Origin: Polytrichum commune
Taxonomy: Eukaryota; Streptophyta; Polytrichopsida; Polytrichales; Polytrichaceae
Length of the DNA: 64,000 nt
NCBI GenBank assembly: GCA_950295325.1
Contig: OX485809.1
Coordinates: 9,300,001 to 9,364,000, forward strand
Direction of reading: 5' to 3'
Shown in pieces: positions 12,601-27,100 of the stretch; within the stretch, counting starts at the first letter, position 1; the number at the start of each line of letters is the position of its first letter. The notes beneath the pieces are model-generated. The model worked only from the letters and a program-made list of their open reading frames with translations, made no database searches and had not been told where the DNA came from. Both the position numbers and the translations under genes were made by a program.

Positions 12601-14055
12601 TGATTCCTCTTGAGCTTGAATTTTTGAAATTTTTTTCACTACATGGATCACATGATCATCCCACAAGACCATGTCACCAAGTTTGAAATTTTCATGCAAG
12701 AGTGGGAGAAAGAGGTCAAAGTCATTGTCATGTCCACCTGACTTTTGTCATAAGTTCTCCAGTTAGGGTGTCTCATGTGAGGTCAACTATGCCAATACAC
12801 GCATAAAAGGAGTGATGAAATAAAATAAGATTGTTACTTACATAGCATTATCGTGTGAACACAAATGTTCTAAACGCACACATTTGTAGATTAGATACTT
12901 CCACCATGGGCAATAGCTTTTGAGCTCATGTGAGGAGATCATGAGAGCCAAAAAATGGTTCCCACAATAAGGATCATTATTGTGGTCCACATACTACGAG
13001 AATTAAACACCACATTGAGGCTGGCCTCTTATTTTTGGTGCTCCTTTTTTACGGGTCCGCCTTCATTTCATTTGACATGTTACTTTTTTTCTTTTTTGCC
13101 TTTCAATGTGACAAACAAAGTCAAACACTACCTTTGGGATGACAGGTTGAGAAAATCTTGATTTTTTGCACAAAACTTAAGATCAAATCATACTCATGAA
13201 TTCAAATATAAATGTACATATGTTTGAACTTCTTACAATATTTAGTCCAAACTAAGAACTCTCAAATTCTTTATGTTGCACCATAACTCAAATACAACCC
13301 TCCAATCCATATTCACACCTCTATCCCGCATAATGATACTTGCATCAAAGCATCCAGAGTGTCTAACTTCAATGAAGCTCGCAAGTGGCTCTTGATAGCG
13401 TTTAGTTTTGAAAATCCCCTTTCACAAATTGCAATACGTATGACAAGTATTTTTTGCCAAAGTTTCATGGGATGTGGCCAATTGGTATACCACTCGTTGA
13501 TGCCCCCACATAATTCTCATGCCTCATACACTGATTTGTTGTCACATTCATGCCTCAAAAGTTTCTACAAACTCAAGCAACTCGGCTTATTGCATCGCTT
13601 TCAATTGCCATCAATCCAAAATTTATGATCAATCTATCCAACCATTCCTCTAACATACTTATACAAACTTTTTCAGCACTTGGATAATGTTTTGAACTAA
13701 AAAGTTTTGATGCATTGAAAATATGTAAATAAGGAAACCTTTTGTAGAAATAAGGTAAAAAAAGGAAATCATGTGCTATGATTAACAAACACACTATGGT
13801 CAAATTCTTCAACGAGAATACATCCCGTGTCAAGTTTGAATCATAATTGTAAAGAAGATAACTTCTTTTGTTGACTATAAAATATATCAATGGCCTAGTG
13901 ATAGTCAACATCAAATTTATTTGTAGGGTGCATGATGCAATGATTATTGACCTTCAAGCCAACCTCGCTAGGCTTTGCCCTTGCTCATTGCTTCTAAACA
14001 CCCATCTCACACCAAACTATCAATGAATATGGAAAATTGATTGCTCGTTATAAAT
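9618..14055. other. Intergenic, no gene seen; short simple repeats
   Basis: About 4.4 kb without a supported gene. It contains an (AAAT)n tract at 10018-10037 and a (GT)n tract followed by an 11-base G run at 10805-10827. The longest frames are 128 codons (10619-11005, minus) and 113 codons (13573-13914, minus). They have no motif I recognise, overlap low-complexity DNA or opposing frames, and look like chance frames. Confidence 0.55.
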
Positions 14056-14430
14056 GAACCGGTTGAGTTTGAAGAATAATTGGTTGAACTTCAAGAGTTA
14101 AGGAGAAAAACCCCAATTCAATCAAGAAAAACTAACAAAGCACAATATGTAACTGGTTGGACTTGAAAACACTGGGATTTTGACCGATTATGCCCAAAAT
14201 TCTTTCCGATCACTACAATCTACACATGTGACTTGGACATGGTTCACAACTGAGTTTGGGGAATAACCGGTCGAAGTTCAATACTTCAAGAAAAAAACTC
14301 AATTGAGTAAAGAAGGACCAAAATATCACAACAAACATGTAAACCAATTGGATTTGGAAATACTAGCATTTGGACCGATTATGCCCAAAAACTTGCATGG
14401 ACGCTGCAAACTATAACTTGGACATGATTC
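14056..14430. repeat. Two tandem copies (~187 bp) of dispersed family C
   Basis: Two adjacent units share the same motif order: (G)AGTTTG, AACCGG/AATTGG-TTGAA, TTCAAG, CAATTGAGTAAAGAA-like, CAATTGGA-like, GACCGATTATGCCCAAAA, and ACTTGGACATG-TTCACA. The spacing between equivalent GAGTTT positions (14065 and 14252) is 187 bp. The units are diverged from each other. The same sequence occurs at 5161-5420 and inside the elements at 51691-52225 and 53027-53385. Confidence 0.65.
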
Positions 14431-16004
14431 ACAGTTGCTCCTTTAAGGATCATGTAAATTACTTTTCTACATACATATCATATCTCATCACTACCACAAT
14501 TATGTTGAAAACTCAACACAAACTCAAATTGGTTAGGTGTCACTTACAAGTGTAGAAGTTGACTCATATCTCCTAAGTCATTATGAAATCAAATCGTGGC
14601 TTATAAATTACAGGATTCAACATTGTTATCCCATATCTATGGGATATGGTTGACAAGTAATGGTTGAGGGGACCTTTCTTTTGACAACATAGTATTTTTC
14701 TTTCTTTCTTTCCATGTGACAAGCATTTTTTCATTTCTGCTTTTCTTTCGTTGGGCAAGATTAACTTCAAACTTTATATGCCTTTCTTTTGGCTTGTGAT
14801 AGGTGGGAAAAGAAGCCTTGATTATTTTGTAGCTACCTTCATACATCACTTTATGCATGGCTACTTTCAATAGATTGGTTAACTTAGCATGTGCATGGAA
14901 AACGAGTAGATTTGGGTTGTTAGGCTAGCCCTTTGGGAGTGGTGAGATCATGAATTCAAAACCCTCAGCTAGTGCCCCTAGTGTAGTCATGCATGCCCAG
15001 GTGGGACCCATGTCATGCGGTGACAATGCCTAGTGGTAAGCCTATAATTGGTGGATTTTGTTTTTGTTAGGTATGCTTGATGATTGCAACTATTTTGATT
15101 AGAAGAAAACTTTCTTAGGTTAATGTTGCATTGTGGGTGGTCACCACCATTGGTTCATGCCCACTACACTATACTTCATAACACTACAAAAATAGACGAT
15201 TGATTTGCATAATTTTAACCTTCTAAAATGGTCGATGTGCCAATAATTTGACTATGCGGTCCTTGTTGTGTCTATATATAAAACTAGGGAATGAGCACCG
15301 TTTCCATCTCCCTTGAGTACAAAACTCTTGGGACTATGCTACAAAGAATCTTGCAACTAGCAAGTTCAAATTACGTTTGGTCAGAATCACAACAAAAAAT
15401 TTGGCCAACTTGCGCAAGGTCCGTGTATGATGAAGAATATCATAATAAAGAGCCTTTACTTTTTCTTTTTCTTTTTCTTTTTGCGCACTTGTTGAAGATT
15501 GAATTGCAAAGAGGAACCAACAACAACCACCTCGGGAGAACCAAAATCAAGGGCCTTTACAACCAATAAACTACACAAACATTTGCAATTAGGTTGTCCC
15601 CAGGCTAAGTTATCAAGTTTCCACACAATTTTGAATGGTTATTACAACCATAACAAGACACGTATGATTTTTTTTAAACTATGGTTGATATACGAATGAA
15701 TAAACAAAGTTATAAGTATTTTAAATTTTATTTTGACCCAAGGTTATTTGCATGTGTAAAGAGGCAACTTATTTTGCAAAGGCAATGTATTTGCGAAGGT
15801 TACCTAATTGCATATACCATGGTCACTTTGTACTTAAGCTTGAGGGCCCATGACCCGTGATATAAAAATTATGTGATTGTTTAAGAAGCTGGAAACAATT
15901 CAAGTTCACTTTTAACTACATTTTGAAGACACGAGTGACCTCAATAAATGGACTGGATGAAAACATAACATTTTACATGATGTCTGACATGGAAACAAAG
16001 AGGA
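14431..16004. other. Intergenic, no gene seen
   Basis: No recognisable gene. A (CTTTTT)n tract lies at 15459-15482. Frames of 60-92 codons overlap in different frames and show no domain. Confidence 0.55.
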
Positions 16005-16014
16005 TAGTTTCATG

Positions 16015-17380
16015 CATAGGGAGGTCACTCCATTGTCAAGTTGAACACCACACGTGAACAAAGTTTGCTACCCCTATATTACATACCATAGATAACTTTA
16101 AAATTTACAATATATTCTCTACATACCGTAGTTTAATAGCAGGTTTGACAGAAAAATAATTCTAAAAATAGATGCCAACAATTTTGGAATATTATAGGCA
16201 TTTTTTGTCGAATATAAAATTTATTATTTTTCAAAATTGCCAAAAAGTAATAAAATCTTACTTCTCACTGGAGTTTTACTTACAATGGAAGCATATGCAA
16301 ATTTTGAAAGAGAGAAGGTGCTCCTTTTGTAATCAAGCTCACTTACATTAGTCCACAAAGAATATGGGTTAAGAAGTAGCAAGACTCTAGGTGAGGCTTT
16401 TCAGATGTGTTGTACACAAATTTTTGGAGTCCAATTGAGCATAGAAGATGAAGTTTTATAGAATTCTGTCCAACTAACAAAAGTTGAGAAATCAATCCTT
16501 CTTCCACTTCCAACAAGTTTTGTGTCAAAATAAGTCTTTATGCAAAAGATATGGACAAAACATTGCAGCCGTGTAAAGATCAAAAAATTAAAATGCGTTC
16601 ATAACAGTTTTTCGGAGCTCATTTGTGCATAGAAGATCAACTTTTTTGGAATTTTGTTGGTCTAAGAAAAGTTTAGAAATCAAGTAATCTTTCACCTCCA
16701 ACAAATTTTATGTCATTTGAAGACTCTATGCAAAAGTTACGCGTGTTATAAAAATGAAGTCTAACTAGGTGCTTCACCTCAAAGTTTACATATCCCATAT
16801 GCATTGTTGAACACAACTCCACTCTACTTGCATAAAGCACAGAGCATTCTCAACTCTTCACTCACATCTTACTTGTCATTCAATGCAAGAGAGATGTACA
16901 AGATATTATCTTGAATTGAAAATTAAAAATGAATTTAAGATGAGTTTTAAAAATTAAAAGAGAAAATTGCTGAAAATAAATATATTATTTTAAGGTGCCA
17001 AACCGACTTTTTGAACTTTAATTAATTATTCGGCTAACATGTGTCGATCCAGCTATGAACCTACGGTATACATAACCATTGATAGTATCTTTTGTATATT
17101 TTTTTGAGATTTTTAGTCATCTTCATTTTTGTAGTAATATTTTTAGTTTGATTATGCATCATTCTAGTATAAACAATATGTTTTATTAAAAAAAGAAAAC
17201 CATCAAATTTAGTTACCATTTTTTACTATGTAATAGGTACCGTGTATATCTACTCATGACAAAAAAAAAATTGATAAGAGTTTGACTCATTTTGGTGATG
17301 CTTTATGTAAAAAGTAGGATTTTTTACATGTAAAGTGTTCGCACGTGGTTGTTCAACTTTATAATGAAGTGATCTCCCCG
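16015..17380. mobile_element. MITE-like TIR element, family A, copy 2 (interrupted)
   Basis: The ends (GGGAGGTCACTCCATTGTC at left; CGTGGTTGTTCAACTTTATAATGAAGTGATCTCC at right) match the copy at 1409-1833, and the two copies align along most of their length. The 10-bp sequence TAGTTTCATG flanks both sides exactly (16005-16014 and 17381-17390), a convincing target-site duplication. Compared with copy 1 this one is about 940 bp longer because another element (16126-17066) sits in its middle. Confidence 0.85.
16126..17066. mobile_element. Nested TIR element, family E (TA-flanked)
   Basis: Its ends are imperfect inverted repeats: left CCGTAGTTTAATAGCAGG, reverse complement of right CCGTAGGTTCATAGCTGG, with further similarity to GACA. 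TA flanks both sides (16124-16125 and 17067-17068). The copy of family A at 1409-1833 lacks this segment and shows the unoccupied site CTACGTATACAT. TA duplication is typical of Tc1/mariner-type insertion, but the terminal sequence is not one I recognise. The interior contains a diverged duplication (units near 16420 and 16610 sharing GCATAGAAGAT and CCTCCAACAA-like blocks). No coding capacity is seen. Confidence 0.75.
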
Positions 17381-17522
17381 TAGTTTCATGGGCTATTGGA
17401 TATTGCATTAGGTTCATCACAAAGAGGTGCTTGTAATGCAAAATCAAAGGTTGTAGTAATCAATAAATTGCCATTGACTCTTGAAAGAGCATGCTGCCAT
17501 GGTGGAGATCCAAACTGGGGCT

Positions 17523-17798
17523 CCCTAAATACCCCTGACGAGCGTTGCAGTTGTCAGGCTCGGAGGCCAGGTTCGGTGGGGTTCATTTTTCTGGCCCTCC
17601 CCGTTTTGGCCCCTTGGGGATTTTTTTTGGTTTTTTTTGCTAAATTTGGGTCATGCGGCCCCATATTACTCTAGGAAGCCCCCTATGAGATTAAGTAAGG
17701 CCCCACCCAATTAAAAGAATAGGGGGCAAGTTTTACCCCAACCCTGCCACCCCCTCCCGAACCTAGCCTCCGAGCCACGCTCAATGGGGGTTTTTAGG
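17523..17798. repeat. Imperfect inverted repeat, GC-rich fold-back
   Basis: The left arm contains CCTAAATACCCC, GAGCG, GGCTCGGAGGCCAGGTTCGG. The right arm, in reverse complement, contains CCTAAAAACCCC, GAGCG, GGCTCGGAGGCTAGGTTCGG. The centre holds T- and G-runs. The unit is clearly more GC-rich than its surroundings and is probably a fold-back MITE. I see no clear target duplication. Confidence 0.6.
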
Positions 17799-20700
17799 CA
17801 GATCCATCCAAACCCAGACCCATGTTGAGGTCCCTCAACATGGTACACTTTCACTTCATGACTAAATTCGAGGGCCCATCAATTGCAAAAGTGGATTTCT
17901 ATTTCCCATGCAACGGCCTTTGGATGATTTTCAAGGGCATCTAGATTCTCATGTCCACGGCTCTTGGGCTATGTGTAAAGGGGCCCTCGGTGTAGAAAGA
18001 AAGGGACCCATAACATAACCGACACTCAAGGTTACAATGTTTCTAAGTAGTATGTAGTGCAGAAGACAACGTCTCCCACATCTGGTGGATTAAAATCAAA
18101 AATTCACCCTACCCTTCACTCCACTCCTCAAGTTTCAATCCTCATACCAAATGCTAGAATATAAAATAGGAATTGAATAAAATTATATATGTTGTTGACA
18201 TGTGTGTAGCATCGTGTTGAAAATTAGTGGACTTGAAATCTACAAAGTTGCAGCCAATCTAGTGCAGCCCTTTCCAAATAGTGTATGTGACACTAAACTT
18301 GTAGATAGTGTAGATGTCTTGCTTTTTGATGTGGCTCTCATCCATCCAATTTTCCCAAGGTAAAGAAAGGCTAGTAAACGATTGATTCAAACGCATTTGT
18401 AGTTGGATCATCCAAGTTGGGTGTGACTACAACAATCCGGGATTTAATGGGGGTAATTCACAAGTTTATTCAACTAATTATTGTAATTTCCATGTTGTAA
18501 CATAACTAGCTAGGACCCATGCTCACTCGACCCATTGCACTTGATGTCCCCCATCTTTTGTACACGTGTTGTCCGTGTTGTCCTCCACCTAGTATAGGTA
18601 TGTACAAATGACGAATTACTTTCACGTGGTCCTTCCTGCACTGCCACCACCACTCTAACTGGTGGACAATGATGCAACGATGACATTGCCACCACGTTAT
18701 TCATGTGTATAGCAAAATTCTCACATTTTTAATTTAGTTAATACTGTTGGGATCCCTGTAGTCCAAAAAGAGATTGTGTTTTGCAACACTTGCCATTGGA
18801 GTTGCAATAAAATTATGCCCCTATAAGTATTATTGTTAAATTGTATTAATTTATCCTCAATAAATTAAAGTGGGGTCTTTAACCACGTCTTAAATGTTAA
18901 CTTGGCGAAAAAATAACAATCTTTGGGTTCCACCTAAGAATCATTGTTTGCACCGTCCTCGATGGTAGGTGAACATTATGAACATGTACCCCTCAAAAAG
19001 CACGACATATCTGCTATGAAAAATGTGGTCCTACAACACACTGCCCATTTGACATGGACGGTCAATAGGAGTTCCATCCACAATTGTTATAGATTATGTT
19101 AAACTTTTGCCAATGGGTGGTCCCTCCTTGCAAACCAACATGTTTCCGCGAAGCAAGATGACACCATGCTTGAATGAGAAGTTATACCTTGTTGTTGAAC
19201 ATTGCCAAGCAACTAGATGATGCTTCATTTCCATAGAAAGAGGTTGAAATTAAAGAACTCTAATAATTATAGCTATTTGTCAAAGAGTTCCCATTACACA
19301 ACATGAGTGTTCCCTACAAAACGGGGAATCCCGGAATTAGAGGAGAGCCATACTTATGTAGTACATGGCCCCGCATAACACATGCAAGGAGTTGAGTTGT
19401 GTAATATTATCCACCTGCATGGACTGTGACATTATTTATGTATGTTCCTTTGACAAAAATTCATCATCAATCTTTGGATTTTGAAGAATTCGAGCTCTTA
19501 TTTCGTGGGCCCTTATGTTAACAAACATCAATGGCTTGAGACAAAAACGGATAATTACACTACACTTGTCAACTCAATTGAGAAATATGTCAAAGAGTTG
19601 GAGAGATGGAGATTAGTACAAAAGAAGGATAAACTTGTGTCTTATTGCATATTTGTCCAATTTTTGGGTTTTGGTTGTCTCAAGAAACATGTTGCTACAA
19701 TAGGTAAACTCAAAGATTGGGATTGACAGTGAATGGAAGTTGGGTGTTGGGTGGTGCACCTAATAGACAATGGAAATCAAGATGGAATACGGCTAGGCAT
19801 TAACGTTTTGGTAAGTAGCATGTGCATGGAAGGAGCCATGAGGGGATGGTGTTGTCAGTTGTTTTTCCATGAATCTGTTTGACATTTATGAGTGTGAAAC
19901 ATTGGGTGGTAGGATGTTCCAAAAGGGTTCTAGGCAATAATTACGTGGCTTTGTTGTGTCAGTTAGTGTGTAGATTATTTGCGTGTTAATTTGTACGACG
20001 TGATAGTAGGTGAAGACATATATCATTTTCGCATAAGTGGCATATGTTGTAGAGCGGGGAGATATTATGTTTGAGGATTTTATTTATTTTATTATTAGTT
20101 TTCTCCGGTAGTTCTCCATGTATTGTATGTATTGGAATTTGAAGATTGGTGAGATTTGTACCTCAATGATCCATTGAGCATCCCAAAGAAGTTGGAACCT
20201 TGGAGTGAAGCTCATCATTGGAGAACTATTTGCTGACATATAAGAAAGTGTTTATGACATGGGAGATAATTGAGCATTTGTAATTATTTTTCAATGTACG
20301 AATTTTTTGAAGCACAATAGAACTAGAGATCAAATTGCATAAGCAAATACACATACACAAAGACTTATGAATAATGTTTGGAATGAGATAACCACCTCTA
20401 CCAATTGCCTTGCCCTTAATTCCATTTTTCCTCCTCGGTTCATACAATGCATATGGGATATCTCAACTCCCACTTCCCAAAAATCATATGAATCTTTATT
20501 AAACCTTAATCACTCTTAAACCTCTAACAAACACTATTCTATGACTACAAGCAACACAATGCTCTACCTTCAACACTTTCATTTTGCAAGTAGTCAAAAA
20601 ATTACAATTTTATTGACATTGATTGTGATTTTTTTTAATGATATAATTATATAATACTTCAACTAATCATTCAAATATGTCTCATTCATCTTTTCTTCAC

Positions 20701-23664
20701 CGTGTTGGAAAAATATATGATTCTTCCATCATTCTCCAAACACTTAGTGCACCCTTATGAGATAGCCTTGATTCTCTAAAGGTTGTCTTTCTCTATTTAC
20801 ACCTAGAAACATATATATTTTATCAATACAATTGTCTTTAGGTGATGAAATTAAAGAACACCCTTTGTTTGCTAGTCCTCCTCTTGGTTCTTGAAAAATG
20901 AATGCGTTATTTCCCACTTGCTCCTGACATCTCCTCAATATTTTCACGACTTCCTAAGTGCATTTATTTTCTACAAATTTCATATATTTGGATAGGCATG
21001 TCTTTGAGTTTTTTTTGCAGCTTAAGTTGTTTTACAATTATCTAAATGTTTGTTCAAAAGTTATAAAGATTTATGTGAGACTACTTAGAAATTTACCTAT
21101 CTAGAAACATCTAGTTTTCAAAGGCTTGCCACGGTTCTTTGTGGTTATCATTGTTTTTTAATATTATACGCATAAATACAATTTGAAATTATTTTTCTAG
21201 TCTAAGTAATTTCAATTTATTATACAATTTTGGTGTTAAGTTATAAGCATTTTCATAATGGAACTTTAAACTTCATTTCTCTTACATTCTCTATAGAATC
21301 TCCTTAAGCTTATGAATGACCACAATAGGTTCTAGGCTACATTGGAATTTATTTTACCTCACATTTTAGATTTCAGAAAATAATAACTCATGGGGTCTCT
21401 AAGCCAAGAGTTCAAATTGTCAGATAAATTAGGAAATAATGTAGCTTCAAACTTATTGTGATAATTTTAAAGGCTAAGGAAAAATGCCTCACACCGACTA
21501 ATCCTACATTATTTTCTATTCGATAGTATCCCACTATGATATAAAAACTAGTGACTACGTCCATTATTCAAGAAAGACTAGACAGAAGATAAGATAATGA
21601 TGAAACGAGATTAAAAAAATGATAAGGCTTATACTTCAGAGGTTCAAGCCCTCCAAAGGCGGACATGATAAGTAAGAAAGTTCGAGAGAAATGATGTTGA
21701 AGTGATATTGGAGTCGAAGTTGCATCCCATTTCAAACAAATGTCTCAAGAAGGCGGAAGTGAGCTTCTTCATTGACTTGGGCCTCAATTAACTTAGTGGA
21801 GAGTTTCTCACCGTCCATTTACTTAGAATTGATTAATTGAAATCTCAGTTCTTGTAGACTTTCATCCAATTAATTTTTATGCATCCATTGGCTTGTTATT
21901 GTTGCAGGAGATTTTTCAATAGAATTTTCTATCATCAAGGAAATCTACTAAGTTAAGACCATATTTTAACTATACCTATCAAAACCAACTTGTTTTCCTA
22001 TTATATCCAATCGTTGTAAGTGTTTTCACCTCATAACATTTTTTAGACGACCTTTGAATAAAAAAAGAATATCGATTGATCCAATATTTGCCTAAGCCAA
22101 GTAAGCCCCTCATCTTTAAAGTCTAATTCAGTTTAGTCATACTAAATAATTCATAAATAATTTGTTAAAGTTTATCACTTAAGTCATCTTCTCTCTTAGC
22201 TAATTTTTATCTCTAAAACCTCATAATGAAGTACATTAATATATAAATAATACTAATATACAAATTATTTGGTAGAAAAATCAAATAAATCCTCTACATC
22301 ATGTCAATCAAAATGCTTTGAAGTACACAAAACGCGTTGGACATTCAAATTTTAAAGCCGACAATGTCCAATCTTCTTAGTACTATTATTTTCTAATAAA
22401 TGTGTAAAACTTGACAGATTTATTCTATGCACCTTCAAATGAATTATTTCAAATATATTTTAATAATTTTCTTCACGTACTCACATTGCATTCATCTTTC
22501 TATTCAAATCTTTCACAATTCATTTATTTAGGTGAAATCTCTCATTCAATGCATTTGGCAACAACTTGCTTATAGAGATACGATTTGCTTGCAACTTGCG
22601 TATATATGGATTATTTCTTATATGTGTTATTTTAATCTTGCCTTTCAGAATCACCTCAAGAATAATAGAATATATTTTGACCATTTATTATACTATCATC
22701 ATCCAAAATATTATGTCAAACAATTATCTCGTATGTGTGAAATGTCACCCTACAAAGAGTCATATGGTTTAATGCTCCAAAATTTATGATCCAATTACAC
22801 ATCACCTCCAAATGCACTTCATGTTACATTACAAATGTGTAATCATTTTCTTATTTTTGGTGTTTTTTGCAACATTGTTTTTATTTTATTTTTTTGTAAT
22901 GAAAACGTGCAATACAATCCAATTAGCTACAAGATTAGCATGTTTGGAAGTCTTTGTACCACTTTGTCTTGACGCAACACCATTGCGGCATCATCAAATT
23001 TGGATTTTAATTATTTCCTCTTCGACATTTCATTCATCAAATATGATGTTACATATTTCATAGTCAAATCCTTCCTTGGTTACATTTCAAAGGTGGTGAT
23101 CAAATGTTCATGCGATGATGATAAACTAAATTATGGCAACTTTTTTGTTTTATATAAACAGTTCCAAATAATCAAGTGGATCTGCAAATGCCTTGACCTT
23201 GTTGATCAACAAGTCATCAATTTTTTGCATCTTGCGCGTCAAGAAGTTGCAACATGCGAAAATAATGTTCCATAAGTTCTTCGTCTTGTGGATGTTGCAA
23301 AGGGCCTACTATACCTTTGTTGGTGCTTTGCAACTGCTTATGTATGCAAGTTGGTTGTCCGCCACATTGAATGCAATGATAGCCATTGTCTTCTCCACAT
23401 ACCTTTAATATTTTTTCTTTACATTTGAATCAACGTTGGAAGGTGGAGTTCCTTCAGGTTCGTCCACAATGCCCCAAACATCAACGAAAGTTAACACCAT
23501 CTCTAATGCGAACTTCCAAATATTGAAGTTCACTCCATGTCAAGTGATGTCATGTTATGCTAAAAAAATTGAGAATATATTTTGTAATAATCCACATCAA
23601 AGTTTTATTGGCAATTACATGCATTCAGTGACTTGTAGACCTTAACCAACATCTTTTAGGTTAA
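17799..23664. other. Long intergenic stretch, no gene seen
   Basis: Nearly 6 kb, mostly AT-rich, with only short overlapping frames (up to 92 codons) and no recognisable domain. At 17930-17985 the sequence CACGGCTCTTGGGCTATGTGTAAAGGGGCC resembles one terminus of the family B element at 2353-2863, so it may be a solitary degraded end. From about 20450 onwards the DNA is very AT-rich. Confidence 0.5.
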
Positions 23665-24135
23665 ATGAATCATTCTTGGATTCAAATATATTGTTGCACC
23701 TCAATCCACTCAAATCATCCATTTTTTTTTTTAAATGCATGTTCATCTCAATCCTATTCAAATCATGTTCTTTTGCTTTCAAATGTGCCATTGAATTATA
23801 AATCCACTCATATAAGCCATTTTGTTATCAAGTGTGATTTTGTACCTTAAATTCACTCAAATCAAATAATTTTCAACTCAATTGCAAACTCTAGAATTCA
23901 AATGTGCAGTTCAACCCTTAAACCACTAAAATTAAGCCATCCTCAACTCAAAATGTACCTTTGCACTCCCAATGTATTCAACTTAAATCATTTTCAATTT
24001 AATGTGTTATTTTATCCTTAAACCATTTAAAACAAACATTCTTCAACTCGAATCATACGCTCTACAATTCAAATATATTCTTGCACTATCAATGTACTCA
24101 AATTATATATATTTTTCAACTCATATGTGCCATTT
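23665..24135. repeat. Diverged minisatellite-like tract, ~60-bp period
   Basis: Variants of three blocks recur in order: CACCTTAAATCCACTCAAATCA, CATTTTCAACTCA and AAATGTGCCATTTG. They appear about seven times at intervals of roughly 55-70 bp. The copies are heavily diverged and separated by indels, so this looks like an old tandem repeat. It has no coding value. Confidence 0.6.
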
Positions 24136-27100
24136 GTAGAAGTCATATTTGGTTGTTTGGTCCATTAAGTTTTTTAATATAAGAAATGAGAATAAGAAGA
24201 AGTTATAATAAGAGTTACGATGATACTAGGTATGAACATTAGCTTAGATAGATAAAAGCCTAAGCAATGAATAAGAAAAATTATTTTGTAAGTTATTTAA
24301 AAAGGGCTAAGCCAAAATCAATGTACGTCATGAAAATATGAAAATATGAATAAGAGAGTGACTTGGTTCAAGGAATTTGGCATAAGATTCAAAGACTAAT
24401 TCTAAAGGATCCAAGATGAGAAGATGCCTAAACAATTAAACATGAAAATGTAAGTTGACTTCACAAGTTGTTGATGAAATCTAACATTTAAGTTAGTAGA
24501 ATTTGCCTCAACAATGTAGGATCGATGTGATGAATATCTTTTAATACTACAAAGTAAAAAATGGATGCATAAATATAAGATGAAGGATGACGAAAGTAAA
24601 TTTTTAGAATAAATATCTAAAATAAATTAATGGTGAAGAATGTTACACCAAATCAACCAAATGGATAGTGAGGTGTAAGTAAAGGAAGAAGTTCATCCTC
24701 GCTACTTAAGGTGATATCTTTAAAATGAGGATTTAACTTTTCTTTCAATCATCTCTTATTTCTGACCTCCACCTCCGAAAGATTTAAACCTTCTCTCTAT
24801 CAACCTTGTCTGATCTTTAATGAACTCTTCACCTTGAACAAAATATTTATTTATCTTTATCAGAATATAGTATTATTAAGTATTACCCTATATAATATTT
24901 TTAGACATAGTTGTTGTGATGATCTAGAATAGTAACACAATACTATGAAATACAATGTTCTTATTTCTACACCTTAAATTAAATTTTTTTGGTATGTAAA
25001 TTTTGTTTCTTTAAATTAGTTTATTTTAATAACCATATTATTTAGTTGTAAGATGATAATCATTTAATAGGTATTTTAGTGATGGAAGAACTCAAATTAA
25101 TAGATAAATAATAGATAAACTTGTATTAATATTGAATGGTTTGAAGCCCATTGATTCGTAAAAGATATTATAGAGGTTCACCACAACTTGTCATGACGTT
25201 TGATCTTGCAACAGTTATAACAATGGATAGATCTTGAATTTTTTCTTCTATTTAAGTTGTTTTATAAAATTCTAAATTACAGTAAGAAGTTAAAGGTGTT
25301 TCCGTGAGACATCATATCATTTAATATAGTTGACTTTAGAACCTCGTCATGGTTTACTATGGGCATCAATTTCTACAAATTGTGTGTCCATGTATAGGTC
25401 TTAAAGCTATATTCTTATTACGAATAGTTTTAATTCATTCTAAAACTTTAAGATGAAGTTATAGGAGTTTCCGCGAGGCAACTATAATATCCTAGTTTCC
25501 TTCTTTTCCAATAACATCTTATGTTACTTATAAATAATTATGGTGGACTTTAAGCCACATTGGGATGCATTGTACTTTCTAAAGTATGTTATAAATGTAT
25601 AGTTTGTTCATTTCATAACAACTCAACATAAATTGGATTTCGAGGCATTTAGTATGATTAGCTAAATATGTTTTCACTTACAAAGATTTTAAAACCTTAA
25701 TCTAGTTATTTGTGATTTAAAAATACATACAAATCCACCTTTAGCTTGGAAACCCAAAGTGTAGAAACTATACATCATCCCATTGCACCCTCAAACCACT
25801 CAAAACATTTTTATTTATTTTATTGCTACATGTTATTCAAAAACATGATTGTATTGAAAGGTCAAAGGCAAATCGTCACCACAAAGCTCTACCTGACCAA
25901 TTCAATTGAAGAGATGTGAAGAATTCTTTATCATGTAAGTGGTTTGGTGGTTGAGAGTCTTATAGATTTTAATTCCAAGTGACTTACAAGGGTTACGTAT
26001 TTAATGTATTTCAAGGGCCCCTTGGAGCCCTGAGTCTTTTTGGTAAGTCCCCATTGCCATGTTACAACCACTCACTCTCACAACTTTAATATATAGTTGG
26101 TAGTTGATCCATGAAAGCTAACCATATCAAGTCAAAGGACACATTAGCTATGCACAAAGCCAATAGTTTGAGTGGACGAGGCCCATGTGATAGGTCCGCT
26201 TTATATCATGTCCACTTCAAGGTGACTCAATATGCACCTCTTTACTCGGTTATTCAATAAACGCAAGCATGAAATAAGATGGTGGATTCAATTTCCACAT
26301 GCTAATTAGATTTTTAACTTTAAAATTGCTTTCACAATAAAATTATCAAACATGTTCCATAATTTATTCTTTGAGAAGTAGTTACTCCATTAAGGATGTT
26401 TATTTCAAGAAGAGGGTAAAAACACATTGACTAGCTATATATGAGAAAACTCTATGCACTTATTCATGAAAAACATAATGTCAATAGCCAACATACGTAT
26501 TGCTAAATTCAATATATTGCAAAATGCAAATACATAATTGCTTATTTTGGGAAAAGGATAATGAATGAGTGCATGAATTCAAGCCTCACGAATTCATGTA
26601 TAAAATACTCTTGCAATGTGTGTAAATGGAAGTAATCTTCAAACACAAGTACGAGCATCCGGAATTGATAAAGTGGATGTGGTCAATTGGACAACAATGA
26701 TGTACTTTGCATGCAGAGAAATCGTCCTCAGCTTTGAGGAGCCAACACAATCTCTATCACCCTCGGGGGGATCACACCCCCATTACATTTTGTAACCACG
26801 TGCGATAATGGGGTATTTAATGGGGGGATATTTATGCACCTTTCAATATTTTTTCCCTCCCTATTTGTAGATATAAAGCTACTTTGATGTATTTTTTAGC
26901 ACCCTATATTTATTTGTAATTTTTTAGAGAGGTTAATTTTTGGCACCATATTTTTTTTATAAATCATACAAGTATCAAATAATGAACAAAATACTATAGC
27001 ATTGCAAAATCAACTATGTGAGCAACAAACGTTCCATATCATCCATCTTGTCATTCAATCGGTCTCAATTAGGTATACCAATGCTAAACCACTCGATGTG

